Notes: generated from the sequence alone by a model not told the origin. DNA of 64,000 nt from Haloplasmatales bacterium 4B (GCA_003586005.1 NSKI01000006.1:1-64000), one strand, 5' to 3'. Positions 17,345 through 26,063 are shown, counted from the first letter of the stretch. A program made the numbers and translations.

Positions 17345-18199
17345 TTCCTTGTTCTTATATCCATTGATATTTTAATGATTATATCAAATTTGACAAATTC
17401 TTGTGCTATAACGTATGGCATATAACTTAGGCATAGTTTCAGCAGAAATAAGACTTTTTACCTGTAACTAAAATAAATTGTTCTGTCTTTAGTCTAATTT
17501 TATATGTCGTAAGGGTGACAGGGATTTATATTGTGAACACAATTATTATGATTATACCATAATTACTGCTTCTTATTTAGTTGATAAATGTAATAAAAAT
17601 AAAAATTATCATAATATGCCTTTTTGTGGTTAATATATAATTTTTATGGGGATTTTTCACTTGTTTTTGATTATGACTATCCAGAAGAAGTAATTTTGTT
17701 TTTTCAATCTAATGATGAAACCGTTCCATCCTATAATATTTAAAAATGGATTAATGCTAAGGGACATACTTTACCTAATGAAGATCTGTTTATTATTACC
17801 TTGTCTCTATGTTCATCTAAAAACCTTATTACTTCTTCATTTTTTCATGGGTATTATCTTTATATCTAAATACATTACATTTACTTGAGATAAATATGTT
17901 ATTTGTTTTCTAAATATTATAATACGAAGATTTATTAAATTTTTCATAAACAATTAAGCATTCTTATTATAAATTCCTTTTGTTTTGTAAAGCTTGTCTA
18001 TATAATAATTTTCTTAATTAATTTTTTCCTCAAACATTAATTTGATCAAAAGGTATAATAGGAAAAAACTTCTATTTCATTAACTGTATTTATTCTAAAA
18101 AATTCTATCATATGATTAGAACAAAATCTTTATATAGAAGATATACGGTAATAAGTAGTGCTAACTAATTAATAACTAAAAAAAAATTTTATAAAAGAG
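17345..18199. other. Gene-poor 0.85 kb stretch, possibly holding a decayed gene
   Basis: No intact gene. On the plus strand at about 17665-17800 there is a coding-like run that reads FDYDYPEEVILFFQSND, then a stop, then KWINAKGHTLPNEDLF. It may be a remnant of a lost gene, but I cannot assign a family. The rest is AT-rich without clear motifs. Confidence 0.35.
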
Positions 18200-18228
18200 T
18201 TGACAATAGAGGGAAGGCTACATATAAT
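18200..18228 (+). promoter_or_regulatory. Promoter of the TetR-family regulator gene
   Basis: TTGACA, a 17-base spacer and TATAAT, both perfect. The start point would fall near 18235, inside the palindromic operator at 18234-18246, so bound regulator would block initiation. Confidence 0.85.
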
Positions 18229-18233
18229 ATAAA

Positions 18234-18246
18234 TGAACATTGTTCA
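18234..18246 (+). promoter_or_regulatory. Palindromic operator 1 of the TetR regulator
   Basis: TGAACATTGTTCA, a perfect inverted repeat around one central base, overlapping the predicted transcription start. A near-identical site (TGAACATAGTTCA) precedes the next gene. This shared motif strongly suggests self-regulation and control of the downstream membrane-protein gene. Confidence 0.75.
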
Positions 18247-18259
18247 AACAAAAGAAAAC

Positions 18260-18823
18260 ATGGTGATTATATTGTCGAAAATAATTGAAAATCCAAAAGA
18301 ACTAATCTTAAATAAAGCTAAGGAAGTCATGCATAGTGAAGGTTATTCAAGTGTAAGTATTAGACGAATAGCCAAAGATTGTAATATTTCAATAGGAACT
18401 ATATACAACTATTTTCCAAGTAAAAAAGAACTTATTGTTGAAATGATGGCTAACTTTTGGAATGAATGTTTTTATGACATTGATATTATTGTAAAATCAA
18501 GTAATAACTTTTATTCTAAGTTAAGAGTCATTTTTAGTAACTTAAATCGATTTCTTCAAAAATTTAAAGAAGTTTGGCTAAAAACAAATATATACTCAAC
18601 ACCAGAATACATTAGGAGTGGTGTGCAAAGACAAAATGTTTTAATGGGACATTTAATTAATACAATTGAAGATTTATTAAAGACTAATGTTGAATTAAAG
18701 ACAGAATCACTAGATTATAATGTAATTGCTAATTTCATTATAATGAATTTCATAACAATTATTCAAATGCCTAGTTTTAAGTATGATCAATTTGAAAATA
18801 TATTAAAACAGTTATTAGAATAG
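18260..18823 (+). CDS. TetR-family transcription regulator
   Basis: A regulator of about 187 residues. Its N-terminal helix-turn-helix is typical (YSSVSIRRIAKDCNISIG, then TIYNYFPSKKELI), followed by an all-helical ligand/dimer domain. The upstream in-frame ATG at 18233 lies before the predicted transcription start, so translation must begin later: ATG at 18260, or the TTG at 18272, which has a better GGTGAT site. The gene has a perfect promoter with an operator over the start point, and the same operator lies before the seven-helix membrane protein at 18923. It probably represses both genes until a ligand binds. The ligand is unknown. It is transcribed against the leading-strand direction of this arm. 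Confidence 0.9.
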   Translation: MVIILSKIIENPKELILNKAKEVMHSEGYSSVSIRRIAKDCNISIGTIYNYFPSKKELIVEMMANFWNECFYDIDIIVKSSNNFYSKLRVIFSNLNRFLQKFKEVWLKTNIYSTPEYIRSGVQRQNVLMGHLINTIEDLLKTNVELKTESLDYNVIANFIIMNFITIIQMPSFKYDQFENILKQLLE

Positions 18824-18840
18824 TTATAACCATAAAAGTA

Positions 18841-18865
18841 AATCATATCTTAAAAGATATGATTT
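18841..18865 (+). terminator. Hairpin after the TetR gene
   Basis: AATCATATCT and AGATATGATT arms around TAAA, followed by TAAAAA rather than a T run. It may terminate weakly or act as a processing or spacing element before operator 2. Confidence 0.4.
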
Positions 18866-18880
18866 AAAAATGAGTACATA

Positions 18881-18893
18881 TGAACATAGTTCA
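18881..18893 (+). promoter_or_regulatory. Palindromic operator 2 before the seven-helix protein gene
   Basis: TGAACATAGTTCA, identical to operator 1 except for one central base, lies 30 bases before the start of the membrane-protein gene. I could not find a convincing -35/-10 pair around it, so its geometry relative to the promoter is not resolved. Confidence 0.7.
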
Positions 18894-18922
18894 TTTAACT
18901 AAAAAATTAAGGAGTGTTTTAT

Positions 18923-19588
18923 ATGCAACAAATTTTTGAACCTATTTTCCACGTATTTTATTTATTATCAGTTTTTGTAATGTCAATCTTTATGATCTTA
19001 GCTGGAAGAAAAGAAAATAATAAGTTTCTTCTAATGTTCGGTATTATGGGATTCACATTAGGATTTGGTGACAGCTTTCATTTGATTCCTAGAATCTATG
19101 CCCTAGTAACAAACGGTGTTGAAGGATTAGAAATTCATGCAACAGCTTTAGGTTTTGGGAAATTAGTAACTTCTATAACAATGACACTATTCTACTTAAT
19201 TCTATTTAGAATATGGGAAATTCGATTTAATGTTAAAGAGAGTAAATCATTAAAATTATTTATTGGTGTATTAGTATTCGCACGAGTTGTGCTTTCATTA
19301 TTGCCACAAAATGACTGGTTTAACTACGATGCTCCTGTTAGTTGGGGAATCTATCGTAACATACCTTTTGTAATCTTAGGAGCATTAATTGTATACTTAA
19401 TCTTAAAAGAAGCATATAAAAACAATGACCTAACATTCAAAAAAATTGGATATTCCGTTATCATCTCATTTGCGTGTTACCTTCCAGTAGTTTTATTTGC
19501 GACAACTGTAAGAACAGTAGGATTCCTAATGATCCCAAAAACACTAGCCTATTTATGGATTATATATATAGGATTTAAAGAAATATAA
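18923..19588 (+). CDS. Seven-transmembrane protein of unknown function
   Basis: A 221-residue polytopic membrane protein that I do not recognise. Hydrophobic helices lie at about 8-27, 34-50, 73-95, 109-127, 145-163, 175-193 and 199-217. Polar residues sit inside the second helix region (GFGDSFHLIPR: Asp50, His53, Arg57). A further histidine lies at His72 (LEIHATALGFGK), with RNIPF near 144. Buried Asp/His/Arg residues suggest a transporter or membrane hydrolase rather than a passive scaffold. The ATG at 18923 follows an AAGGAG site; an in-frame GTG at 18914 is inside that site and is rejected. It is paired with the TetR regulator through a shared operator and closed by a strong terminator. 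Confidence 0.8.
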   Translation: MQQIFEPIFHVFYLLSVFVMSIFMILAGRKENNKFLLMFGIMGFTLGFGDSFHLIPRIYALVTNGVEGLEIHATALGFGKLVTSITMTLFYLILFRIWEIRFNVKESKSLKLFIGVLVFARVVLSLLPQNDWFNYDAPVSWGIYRNIPFVILGALIVYLILKEAYKNNDLTFKKIGYSVIISFACYLPVVLFATTVRTVGFLMIPKTLAYLWIIYIGFKEI

Positions 19589-19689
19589 AAAACAAAATAA
19601 TCATAAAATTATTTTTAAAATTGGTATATACTAGAAATGATAGAAAAATTAATTATTAGTCTTATTTCAATTAGTAACTGTGGTCTTGT

Positions 19690-19724
19690 AGATACGAACT
19701 ATTATGTTTGTATCTGCTTTTTTT
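19690..19724 (+). terminator. Terminator after the seven-helix membrane protein
   Basis: AGATACGAAC and GTTTGTATCT arms around TATTAT, followed by GC and seven T residues; 100 bases past the stop. Confidence 0.8.
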
Positions 19725-19796
19725 AAAACCTTTTAATATAAGTAAACTACTTGCGCAATATAAATTAACAAGGTTGCTTTTTATTGTGGGCGAACC

Positions 19797-20165
19797 TTAA
19801 TTTTTCAAAATCATACTCACTTTTAATGAAGTTAATGTTTTACCTGAACCTGTTGTATGCCAGATATAACCGTTTTTCATAGCACTACTTTCAACACTCT
19901 TGCTAATTCCTTCTACTGCTTAATATCGATATCTTAAAATTATTAATGCTTTGGCAGTCTCATTCAAGACAATGATTTTGGTAATTATTTATTATCAGTA
20001 TATCTATCTACTTCACAAAGCAATAACTTTTCAACATTATACTGCACTAGTTGATATTTAAAATTATTAACAAGTTCATTTTTATTCTTAATTGAGATGC
20101 GTTGAAACTTATTTTCTATCGAATCGCGAATTAAATACTCTTCTAATACTGCTTATCCCTGTACT
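19797..20165 (-). pseudogene. Remnant of a type I restriction enzyme R subunit (HsdR)
   Basis: Translating the minus strand gives LEEYLIRDSIENKFQ, KNKNELVNNFKYQLVQYN and, after stops and a deletion, [17 protein letters not shown]. The last is the HsdR motor-domain Walker A motif with its typical flanks, preceded by LRYRY-stop-AVEGI. Several in-frame stops and missing sequence show it is dead. No hsdM or hsdS remains nearby. The system was probably lost by decay in place. Confidence 0.8.
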
Positions 20166-20302
20166 AATATTTCAATATCACCCCGTCTTAACTATCTCTA
20201 TTTTAACAAAAAAGATAAAAATAGAAGAATTAAAAATAATCCTTCTATACACTTAACTATAAATCACATTATGAAGTCCATAAATAAGTACAACCTCTTT
20301 TA

Positions 20303-20495
20303 TCATTTCTTAGTTTTAATAATTTTATCATTAAAAAAATTAGCCCAATCAAGTTTTTCTGCATATTTTTCCAAGAATTTTACTTAGAGTATGGGGTTAC
20401 ACGATATGCTTTCCCAAACTATTTTATCATGATGCTTTTCAATAAATTCTTCAATAAACTCCTTTGATTCCCATAATTTTCAACAATATCTTTTC
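20303..20495 (-). pseudogene. Remnant of a short-repeat protein gene
   Basis: The minus strand reads LWESKEFIEEFIEKHHDKI, then VWESISCNPIL, a stop, then VKFLEKYAEKLDWANFFND and a final stop. The alternation of NP-x-LLEK and DKIxW-like units resembles tandem-repeat proteins with ankyrin-like short repeats. It has one internal stop and a likely frameshift upstream (DEKILLKI in another frame). Identity is uncertain. Confidence 0.45.
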
Positions 20496-20604
20496 ATCTA
20501 TATGAGTTTAGTGTTTACCATCCTTCTCAATTCATAATTGTTTTTAACTCTTAAAAACAAACATCTAGTATTAACTATTTACTAAAAATTAGGCTTTATT
20601 TATA

Positions 20605-21084
20605 TCATTTGTGATACGGTTCATTTTTAAGTATTTTATACGCTCTATAAATTTGTTCTAATAGTAAGAGTCTCATAATTTGATGTGGAAAAGTTAATAT
20701 AGAGAACGACATTAATTCGTTTGAACGTGTTAATACTTCATCACTTAATCCATTTGAGCCCCCAATAACAAAAACTATATCACTAGAATTATATGTCATA
20801 TGATTTTCAAAAAATATAGATAATTTTTCGCTCGATTTTTGAATACCTTTAATCGCTAAAGCTACAACATAGTCATCTGGTGTTATTCTAGAAAGTATTT
20901 TATCACCTTCAATTTTTTTTACTTGTATAATCTGATTTTCACTTAAATTTTCTGGTGCTTTCTCATCAGCAATTTCGATTATTTCTAACTTTGTATATGG
21001 CAGTAACCTTTTAAAATATTCCTGAATTCCCATATTCAAATATTTTTCTTTAATTTTTCCAACAGCAATAATTTTAATTTTCAT
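20605..21084 (-). CDS. rlmH: 23S rRNA (pseudouridine1915-N3)-methyltransferase RlmH
   Basis: A 159-residue SPOUT-class methyltransferase of the exact RlmH length. Signatures are MKIKIIAVGKIKEKYL at the start, VFVIGGSNGLSDEV (the knotted SAM site) near 103-116, and the invariant end MRLLLLEQIYRAYKI...EPYHK. It methylates pseudouridine 1915 in helix 69 of 23S rRNA on assembled ribosomes. It follows the WalJ-like hydrolase by 8 bases and is probably co-transcribed. It is one of only two genes here ending in TGA, and the family-typical C terminus shows that TGA really is read as stop. Confidence 0.97.
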   Translation of the reverse strand: MKIKIIAVGKIKEKYLNMGIQEYFKRLLPYTKLEIIEIADEKAPENLSENQIIQVKKIEGDKILSRITPDDYVVALAIKGIQKSSEKLSIFFENHMTYNSSDIVFVIGGSNGLSDEVLTRSNELMSFSILTFPHQIMRLLLLEQIYRAYKILKNEPYHK

Positions 21085-21092
21085 TCCATCAC

Positions 21093-21878
21093 CTAAATTT
21101 CAGAAGATTCACTTATTGCATATTGCTGAGCAACAATAAATTTAATATTTTCATTATAATTACTTTTAGAAAATATATCTTTAACTGCCAACAACAATAA
21201 GTCAACATTATTAGCCTCTTCACTAATATGTGCTAAATAGATAGCTTTAGTTCGATCATTTACAACTCGTAAAAGAGTGTTTAAAGCATCTTCATTACAT
21301 AAATGCCCACAATCACCAAGTATTCTTTGTTTTAATCTCCATGGTCTATTTGTGCACATTAACATTTCTATATTATGATTAGCTTCCATAATATAAACAT
21401 CAGCATTTTTAATTTTTTCTTCATTTACTTGACTAATATAACCAGAATCGGTTAAATATACCACTTTTTTATCATCTTCATTAAGAATATACCCAAATGG
21501 TTCAAGTGCATCATGCGAAACTAAAAATGGTTTAATTTTAACACTCTCTAGGGTTATTTCTTCATCACTTTGGATTAAATTGAAATATTCATAAGTAAGG
21601 CTGATTTTCTTCTTTGCGACAATTCCTTCATAAGTACCTCGACTTAAAACAATATGAATTTGATGTTTTTTAATAAGTACCTCTAATCCCTTAATATGAT
21701 CTATATGCTCATGAGTAATAAAAATGGCATCAATTTCATCAATGTCAACATTTACTTCATTTAATCTATACTTAAGTAATTTATAGGTTAGTCCAACATC
21801 AATTAGTATTTTATTTTTTTCAGTTTCTATAAGGGTACAATTCCCTTTACTTCCACTTGCTAAGATTGTTACCTTCAT
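21093..21878 (-). CDS. Metallo-beta-lactamase-fold hydrolase, YycJ/WalJ type
   Basis: A 261-residue MBL-fold protein. The metal motif THEHIDHIKG lies near residues 55-64, with further ligands in LVSHDALEPFGY, LTDSGY and AEANHNIEML (seen as MEANHNIEML), and YLAHISEEAN near 215. This pattern and the GDCGHLCNEDAL segment fit YycJ/WalJ, a 5'-to-3' DNA exonuclease-like protein that lies near the origin in Bacilli. It is followed by rlmH 8 bases on, as often seen in low-GC Gram-positives. WalK/WalR are not in this window. Confidence 0.88.
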   Translation of the reverse strand: MKVTILASGSKGNCTLIETEKNKILIDVGLTYKLLKYRLNEVNVDIDEIDAIFITHEHIDHIKGLEVLIKKHQIHIVLSRGTYEGIVAKKKISLTYEYFNLIQSDEEITLESVKIKPFLVSHDALEPFGYILNEDDKKVVYLTDSGYISQVNEEKIKNADVYIMEANHNIEMLMCTNRPWRLKQRILGDCGHLCNEDALNTLLRVVNDRTKAIYLAHISEEANNVDLLLLAVKDIFSKSNYNENIKFIVAQQYAISESSEI

Positions 21879-21962
21879 TTTTCCACATCCTCACATCAAC
21901 ATATTGTATCATAAATTGTATTTTTTTTAAATCAAAAGTACTTAAAATATATTACTAAATTC

Positions 21963-21986
21963 AAAAAGGAACTTAAGTTCCTTTTT
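21963..21986 (-). terminator. Terminator after serS
   Basis: A perfect 24-base palindrome, AAAAAGGAACTT facing AAGTTCCTTTTT, 15 bases past the serS stop. It should work in either direction. Confidence 0.85.
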
Positions 21987-22000
21987 TAACAATCTTTAAA

Positions 22001-23278
22001 TTATTTAATGATTTCCAAACCACCCATATAAGGTCTTAACACTTTAGGTATTACGATACTGCCATCAACTTGCTGGTAATTTTCGATAATTGCAGCCCAT
22101 GTTCTACCTATAGCTAAACCTGATCCATTTAGGGTATGGACAAATTCGGGTTTCCCTTTTGGATCACGCCTAAATTTTATATTTGCTCTTCGAGCTTGAA
22201 AATCTTCAAAATTACTGCATGATGATATTTCTTTATAGCCATCATATGATGGTAGCCAAACTTCGATGTCGTACGTTTTTGCAGAACTAAAACCTAAATC
22301 GCCACTACAAAGTTCAATAACACGATATGGTAGTTCTAAAAGCTGAAGGATTTTTTCAGCATGCTTTGTTAATATTTCTAATTGTTTATACGAATCTTCA
22401 GGCTTACACAATTTAACTAACTCAACTTTATTAAATTGGTGTTGTCTAATAACTCCTCTGGTATCTCTTCCCGCGGCTCCAGCCTCTGCTCTAAAGCAAG
22501 GTGAATAAGCACAATAGGAAATTGGAAGATTATCTGCATTTAATATTTCATCACGATGATAGTTTGTTACTGGGACTTCAGCTGTTGGAACCAAAAAGTA
22601 ATTTTCATTATTATAAAGTTTAAATGCATCTTCTTCAAATTTAGGAAGTTGTCCTGTCCCTAACATACTATCTCTATTTACAATTGCAGGTGGAAGTAAT
22701 TCTTGGTATTTGTTTTGTTCAGTGTGGATATCCAACATAAATGTAATTAAAGCTCTTTCTAATTTAGCGCCTATATTTTTATAAACGGCAAATCTAGAGC
22801 CTGTAATTTTACCGGCTCTTTCAAAATCGATTAAATCAAACTTTTCAGCCAGATCCCAATGAGGTAATGGTTCAAAATTATATTCTACAGGTTTCCCAAA
22901 CTTTCTGATTTCCACATTATTATCCTCAGATGTTCCACGTGGAACATTTTCGTTCGGCAGATTAGGTGTATATAATAAAATATTTCTGATTTCATCATCA
23001 ATTTGCATAATTCTTTCATCAAAACTCTTTATTTTTTTAGAATCAAGATTCATTTCCTTCATAAGAAGAGAAATGTCTTTTTTCTCTCTTTTAAATTGAC
23101 CGATCAACTTAGAAGCATTGTTCTTTTGAGCTTTTAACTCCTCAACTTTCACAATCAGATTTCGACGTTCTTGATCAATCTCAATATATTTGTCTAAATA
23201 TTGAAAATCACCATTACGAGATTCTAATCTTCTTTTTACTTCTTCAAAATTTTCTCTTACGTATTTTGTATCTAACAT
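22001..23278 (-). CDS. serS: Seryl-tRNA synthetase
   Basis: A 425-residue class II synthetase. It has the N-terminal coiled-coil arm (about 30-100) that grips the long variable arm of tRNA-Ser. Motif 2 is visible as [21 protein letters not shown] and motif 3 as [20 protein letters not shown]. It charges tRNA-Ser (and tRNA-Sec where present). A T-box leader with its own promoter precedes it, so expression responds to uncharged tRNA-Ser. A perfect parS palindrome lies inside the coding sequence at 22931-22946, at the conserved [10 protein letters not shown] segment. The pdxS-pdxT-serS order is the Bacillus arrangement. Confidence 0.97.
   Translation of the reverse strand: MLDTKYVRENFEEVKRRLESRNGDFQYLDKYIEIDQERRNLIVKVEELKAQKNNASKLIGQFKREKKDISLLMKEMNLDSKKIKSFDERIMQIDDEIRNILLYTPNLPNENVPRGTSEDNNVEIRKFGKPVEYNFEPLPHWDLAEKFDLIDFERAGKITGSRFAVYKNIGAKLERALITFMLDIHTEQNKYQELLPPAIVNRDSMLGTGQLPKFEEDAFKLYNNENYFLVPTAEVPVTNYHRDEILNADNLPISYCAYSPCFRAEAGAAGRDTRGVIRQHQFNKVELVKLCKPEDSYKQLEILTKHAEKILQLLELPYRVIELCSGDLGFSSAKTYDIEVWLPSYDGYKEISSCSNFEDFQARRANIKFRRDPKGKPEFVHTLNGSGLAIGRTWAAIIENYQQVDGSIVIPKVLRPYMGGLEIIK
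22931..22946. promoter_or_regulatory. parS: parS-like site inside serS
   Basis: TGTTCCACGTGGAACA, a perfect 16-bp palindrome one step from the Bacillus parS consensus TGTTNCACGTGAAACA. It is about 14 kb left of dnaA, which suits ParB loading at the origin. It encodes part of NVPRGT in SerRS. Confidence 0.88.
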
Positions 23279-23306
23279 TTTGTTTTCCTCCTTAATGATA
23301 ACGATA

Positions 23307-23535
23307 ATAAAGAAATAAAAAAACCCATCCCTATGTTAGGGACGAGTTTACCCGCGTTGCCACCCTGGTTAGAATAACTACATATTCTCAACTTTAATAA
23401 GATAACGGTTACCCGAAAATGTTTTGCATTTTACTCAAAGGTTGATTCACGATAAAATTGTATCAGTTCACACCAGCCACTGAATCTCTAAAACAATTAT
23501 TACCATTACTATTCCTAATCATCGTTTTATATTAT
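23307..23535 (-). promoter_or_regulatory. Serine T-box riboswitch leader of serS
   Basis: The minus strand shows a T-box sequence AGGGTGGCAACGCG (23353-23366) and a terminator hairpin (CCCTA/TAGGG arms) with a T run at 23317-23323. An upstream stem I region carries the typical GGTGTGAACTGATACA segment. A TCA codon at 23443-23445, in GTGAATCAACC, is the best candidate specifier and would read tRNA-Ser; I did not fold the RNA to prove it. Uncharged tRNA-Ser should stabilise the antiterminator and allow serS transcription. Confidence 0.88.
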
Positions 23536-23540
23536 TATAT

Positions 23541-23569
23541 ATTCTATTCTTCTTTTTTATGTTTGTCAA
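23541..23569 (-). promoter_or_regulatory. Promoter of the serS T-box leader
   Basis: TTGACA and TAGAAT on the minus strand, 17 bases apart. The -35 box lies within the last codons of pdxT, so serS has its own promoter as well as possible read-through from pdxT. Confidence 0.75.
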
Positions 23570-24116
23570 TCATATTAATGAAATAATTCCCAATTTTATA
23601 ATCTTCGGTTAATTCTGGATGAAAAGATGTAGCTAATATATTATCTTGTCTTACAGCAACGATAGAATCATTATGTTTTCCAATTATTTGAACTTTGTCG
23701 CCGACTAGTTCTATATAAGGAGCCCTTATATAAACTCCCTCTACATTACCAATGCCTTCAATGTTAATAGTTTCCTCAAAACTATTAACTTGTCTTCCAA
23801 AGGCGTTCCTTTTCACTCTCACATCTAAGACACCTATATGTGTTGGATTATCAACAATCACTTTTGATAATAATATCATTCCAGCACATGTACCAAATAC
23901 AGGTTTTTTATTACAAAATTCTTTCAATTTATCCATAAACTGATACCTATCAATTAAACGTCTCATAGCAGTGCTTTCACCACCAGGTAAAACCAGACCG
24001 TCTATTTCTTCTAATTGTTTAGGCTCTTTTACCAAAACTGTTTCAATATTCAAATGCGAAAAATAGTTTTGGTGATCAAAATATGAACCTTGTAGTGCTA
24101 AAATTCCTATTCTCAT
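23544..24116 (-). CDS. pdxT: Pyridoxal 5'-phosphate synthase glutaminase subunit PdxT
   Basis: A 190-residue class I-type glutamine amidotransferase. VLPGGESTAMRRL near residues 46-58 is the family-specific loop, FGTCAGMILLS near 74-84 holds the nucleophile cysteine, and ATSFHPELTED near 167-177 holds the catalytic His-Glu pair. It hydrolyses glutamine and channels ammonia to PdxS in the 12+12 PLP synthase complex. Normally directly behind pdxS, here it lies 2 kb away beyond IS debris and has its own promoter. Stoichiometric co-expression with pdxS must therefore be achieved from two transcripts. Confidence 0.96.
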   Translation of the reverse strand: MRIGILALQGSYFDHQNYFSHLNIETVLVKEPKQLEEIDGLVLPGGESTAMRRLIDRYQFMDKLKEFCNKKPVFGTCAGMILLSKVIVDNPTHIGVLDVRVKRNAFGRQVNSFEETINIEGIGNVEGVYIRAPYIELVGDKVQIIGKHNDSIVAVRQDNILATSFHPELTEDYKIGNYFINMIDKHKKEE

Positions 24117-24153
24117 ACAATCACTCTTTCTTAGTTAAAATAATTCCATAATT

Positions 24154-24182
24154 AATTTAACTTATTATAGAATTATTGTCAA
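24154..24182 (-). promoter_or_regulatory. Promoter of pdxT
   Basis: A perfect TTGACA at 24177-24182 (minus) with a TTAAAT/TAAATT -10 at 16-17 bases. It starts 13 bases from the parS palindrome upstream. The -10 is weaker than the -35. Confidence 0.55.
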
Positions 24183-24194
24183 CAATTTAACATC

Positions 24195-24226
24195 ATCTAT
24201 AATGTTCCACGTGGAACATTATAGAT
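24195..24226. promoter_or_regulatory. parS: parS site within a perfect 32-bp palindrome
   Basis: The core TGTTCCACGTGGAACA at 24203-24218 is identical to the site in serS. Here the symmetry continues for eight more bases on each side (ATCTATAA on the left, TTATAGAT on the right), so 32 bases are perfectly self-complementary. It lies just upstream of the pdxT promoter. Confidence 0.9.
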
Positions 24227-24745
24227 TACCAAAAAGAAAATTAATAAAATTTGTTATAAAATGTAAAACTCCTGAAAAATAGCGTAAATTAGCAGATTAA
24301 TAAACATAATGTATTATTATAAATTAGAACAATGTTAAAAAACGGCCTGCAATTTGGAAATATTGATACTTTAAAATGATGTAAACACTCTTTTGTTTTC
24401 ACTATTAAATATCTTATAACAAAAAACAAAAATTATTTTGAAATTTAATATATTCATGTTTAGTCAAGTGAATTTTACGAAAATTGTATAATTACAGGAA
24501 AAGGGATCTAAGTAGTTTATAATTCAGTTTGAACTGTTTTTCAAGAGTTTGTGGCATAGCAGTATTTAAAAGAAGGTATTAAAATCAAAATTGCATGTGT
24601 TTTTTCACCTAACGAAAATTGTACTTAACCCTGTTTTGGTTTATTAATACAGAATGTTAGTAAACTAGGAATTGAGATAGATTTACATCAGTAAAATAAA
24701 TTCATTACTGTAATAAACTAGTTAAGTGGATAGCAAAAAAATAGT
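24227..24745. other. Intergenic sequence without recognisable content
   Basis: About 0.5 kb of AT-rich sequence between the parS palindrome and the IS3 remnant. I see no gene, RNA or repeat that I can support; it may be further decayed insertion-sequence material. Confidence 0.4.
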
Positions 24746-25080
24746 CGTCTTTTTCCAATGAAAGTTAATTGCGATATTCTATCGTAGTCAAGGATATATT
24801 CTTTTGATGTCTTCTATTGTTATAGAAAACTACATGTTAGTATATGGCTTATTAAATTTCTACAATACTATTAAATTTATTGAGATAGTACAATGCTAAT
24901 TTTAGAATACCCCAAAATCCTTCCATTGGTCCATTCGATGCATCAACGACTCTAGACATCTTTTGTATTGTTTAAATGGTATAAGTTTTATTTTATAGAT
25001 TTTACTTATGTGTTGATCTCCTCAATATGTGAGAAGGTTTAGCTACTGGTTTCACTATGATAACTTTATCAAAGATCTTA
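24746..25080 (-). mobile_element. Decayed IS3-family transposase fragment
   Basis: The segment aligns by eye with the C-terminal orfB region of the IS at 32937-34582. Shared blocks are CGATATTCTATCG-AGTCAAG, CCCCAAAA-CCTTCCAT-GGTCC and AACTCTAGACAT. Gaps and stops break every frame. It is therefore an older, more degraded relative of the same IS group (IS150-like), not a recent copy. Confidence 0.75.
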
Positions 25081-25109
25081 AATGTCAATTGTTAGAATAA
25101 CCAATATCG

Positions 25110-25915
25110 AATGGTGTAAAATCCTTATGGGCAGTTTATGTATGATGGGGGGTGAATTATCACGCCAAATTCTAGCAAACAGGATAATTAAAGGAGTTGA
25201 GTGATTAGAAACAATATAATCGCATGTATGATTTATTGTTTCAAAACGATATACTACACGCAGATGAGACACTCTAGGTATAAAAAGAACCTGGTAAGGG
25301 CCTTTCTACTAAATCATATATTTGGCTTTATCGAACAGGTTGAATTGGGCCAGATATTGTCATGTATGATTATCAATTATCAAGAGAAGGCAAGCTTCCT
25401 GAAGATTTCTCGAAAAGTTTTTCAGGATGCTTATGAGTAGATAGTTATAATGGATATAATAATATTCCTGATGTGACACTAGTATCTCGCTGGGCTCATT
25501 CGAGAGAGTATTTTTATGAGGGCATTATGTCTAAACCCAAAAAGAGGACGGAAGGTGCACAGGCATTGACTAATGAAGAACAAGGATTTTTATTCTGCTC
25601 ACAACTTTATGAAGCCAAAAAAAAATTAAGAATTTATCGTCTGATGAAAAATATGCCACAAAAAATCACAGCCGACAAATACTGTATATTTTTTCAATTG
25701 TACATAAAAGAAAAACGAGTCAAGCTATTACTCATTGTTTAAATCAATTAAGTGGATAATAACCACGCAGAAAGATCAATTAAACCATTCGTAATTGGTA
25801 AGCCATTTCAATATATAACATATTTATTAAATCATTTCCCAAATATCAATCTTAAAAATTAAGAACAACTAGACTTCCTTTTTCCCTTGGTCAAAATCAA
25901 TCTCAAATGAATGTA
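25110..25915 (+). pseudogene. Remnant of an IS66-family transposase (TnpC)
   Basis: Fragments in several plus-strand frames follow the order of IS66 transposase. They are ELSRQILANRIIKGVE, an HADET-like stretch, LYRTG, a GYNNIPDVTLVSRWAHSRE block, AEAKKKL-like sequence (LYEAKKKLRIYRL), VDNNHAERSIKPFVIGK, and the tail FPNINLKN/EQLDFLFPWSKS. Stops and frameshifts occur throughout, so it is dead. It sits next to the IS3 fragment and together they separate pdxS from pdxT. Confidence 0.85.
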
Positions 25916-26063
25916 AATTAATAAAATACCTGCCTTTTAGGTGAGGCTTGTTCTTTATGTCAATGTGTGTTAGAAATGAAGCTTACTTTTGTTTTTCAAC
26001 TTTATAGTTTTCAACGTAATTTTCTTACTAAATTTTGTATTTCTTACCATCAAACTCAAAAAC

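Noticed and set aside
25473-25742. Open frame of 89 residues as a real gene
   Set aside because: Its sequence is a fragment of the decayed IS66 transposase (WAHSRE block), not an independent gene.
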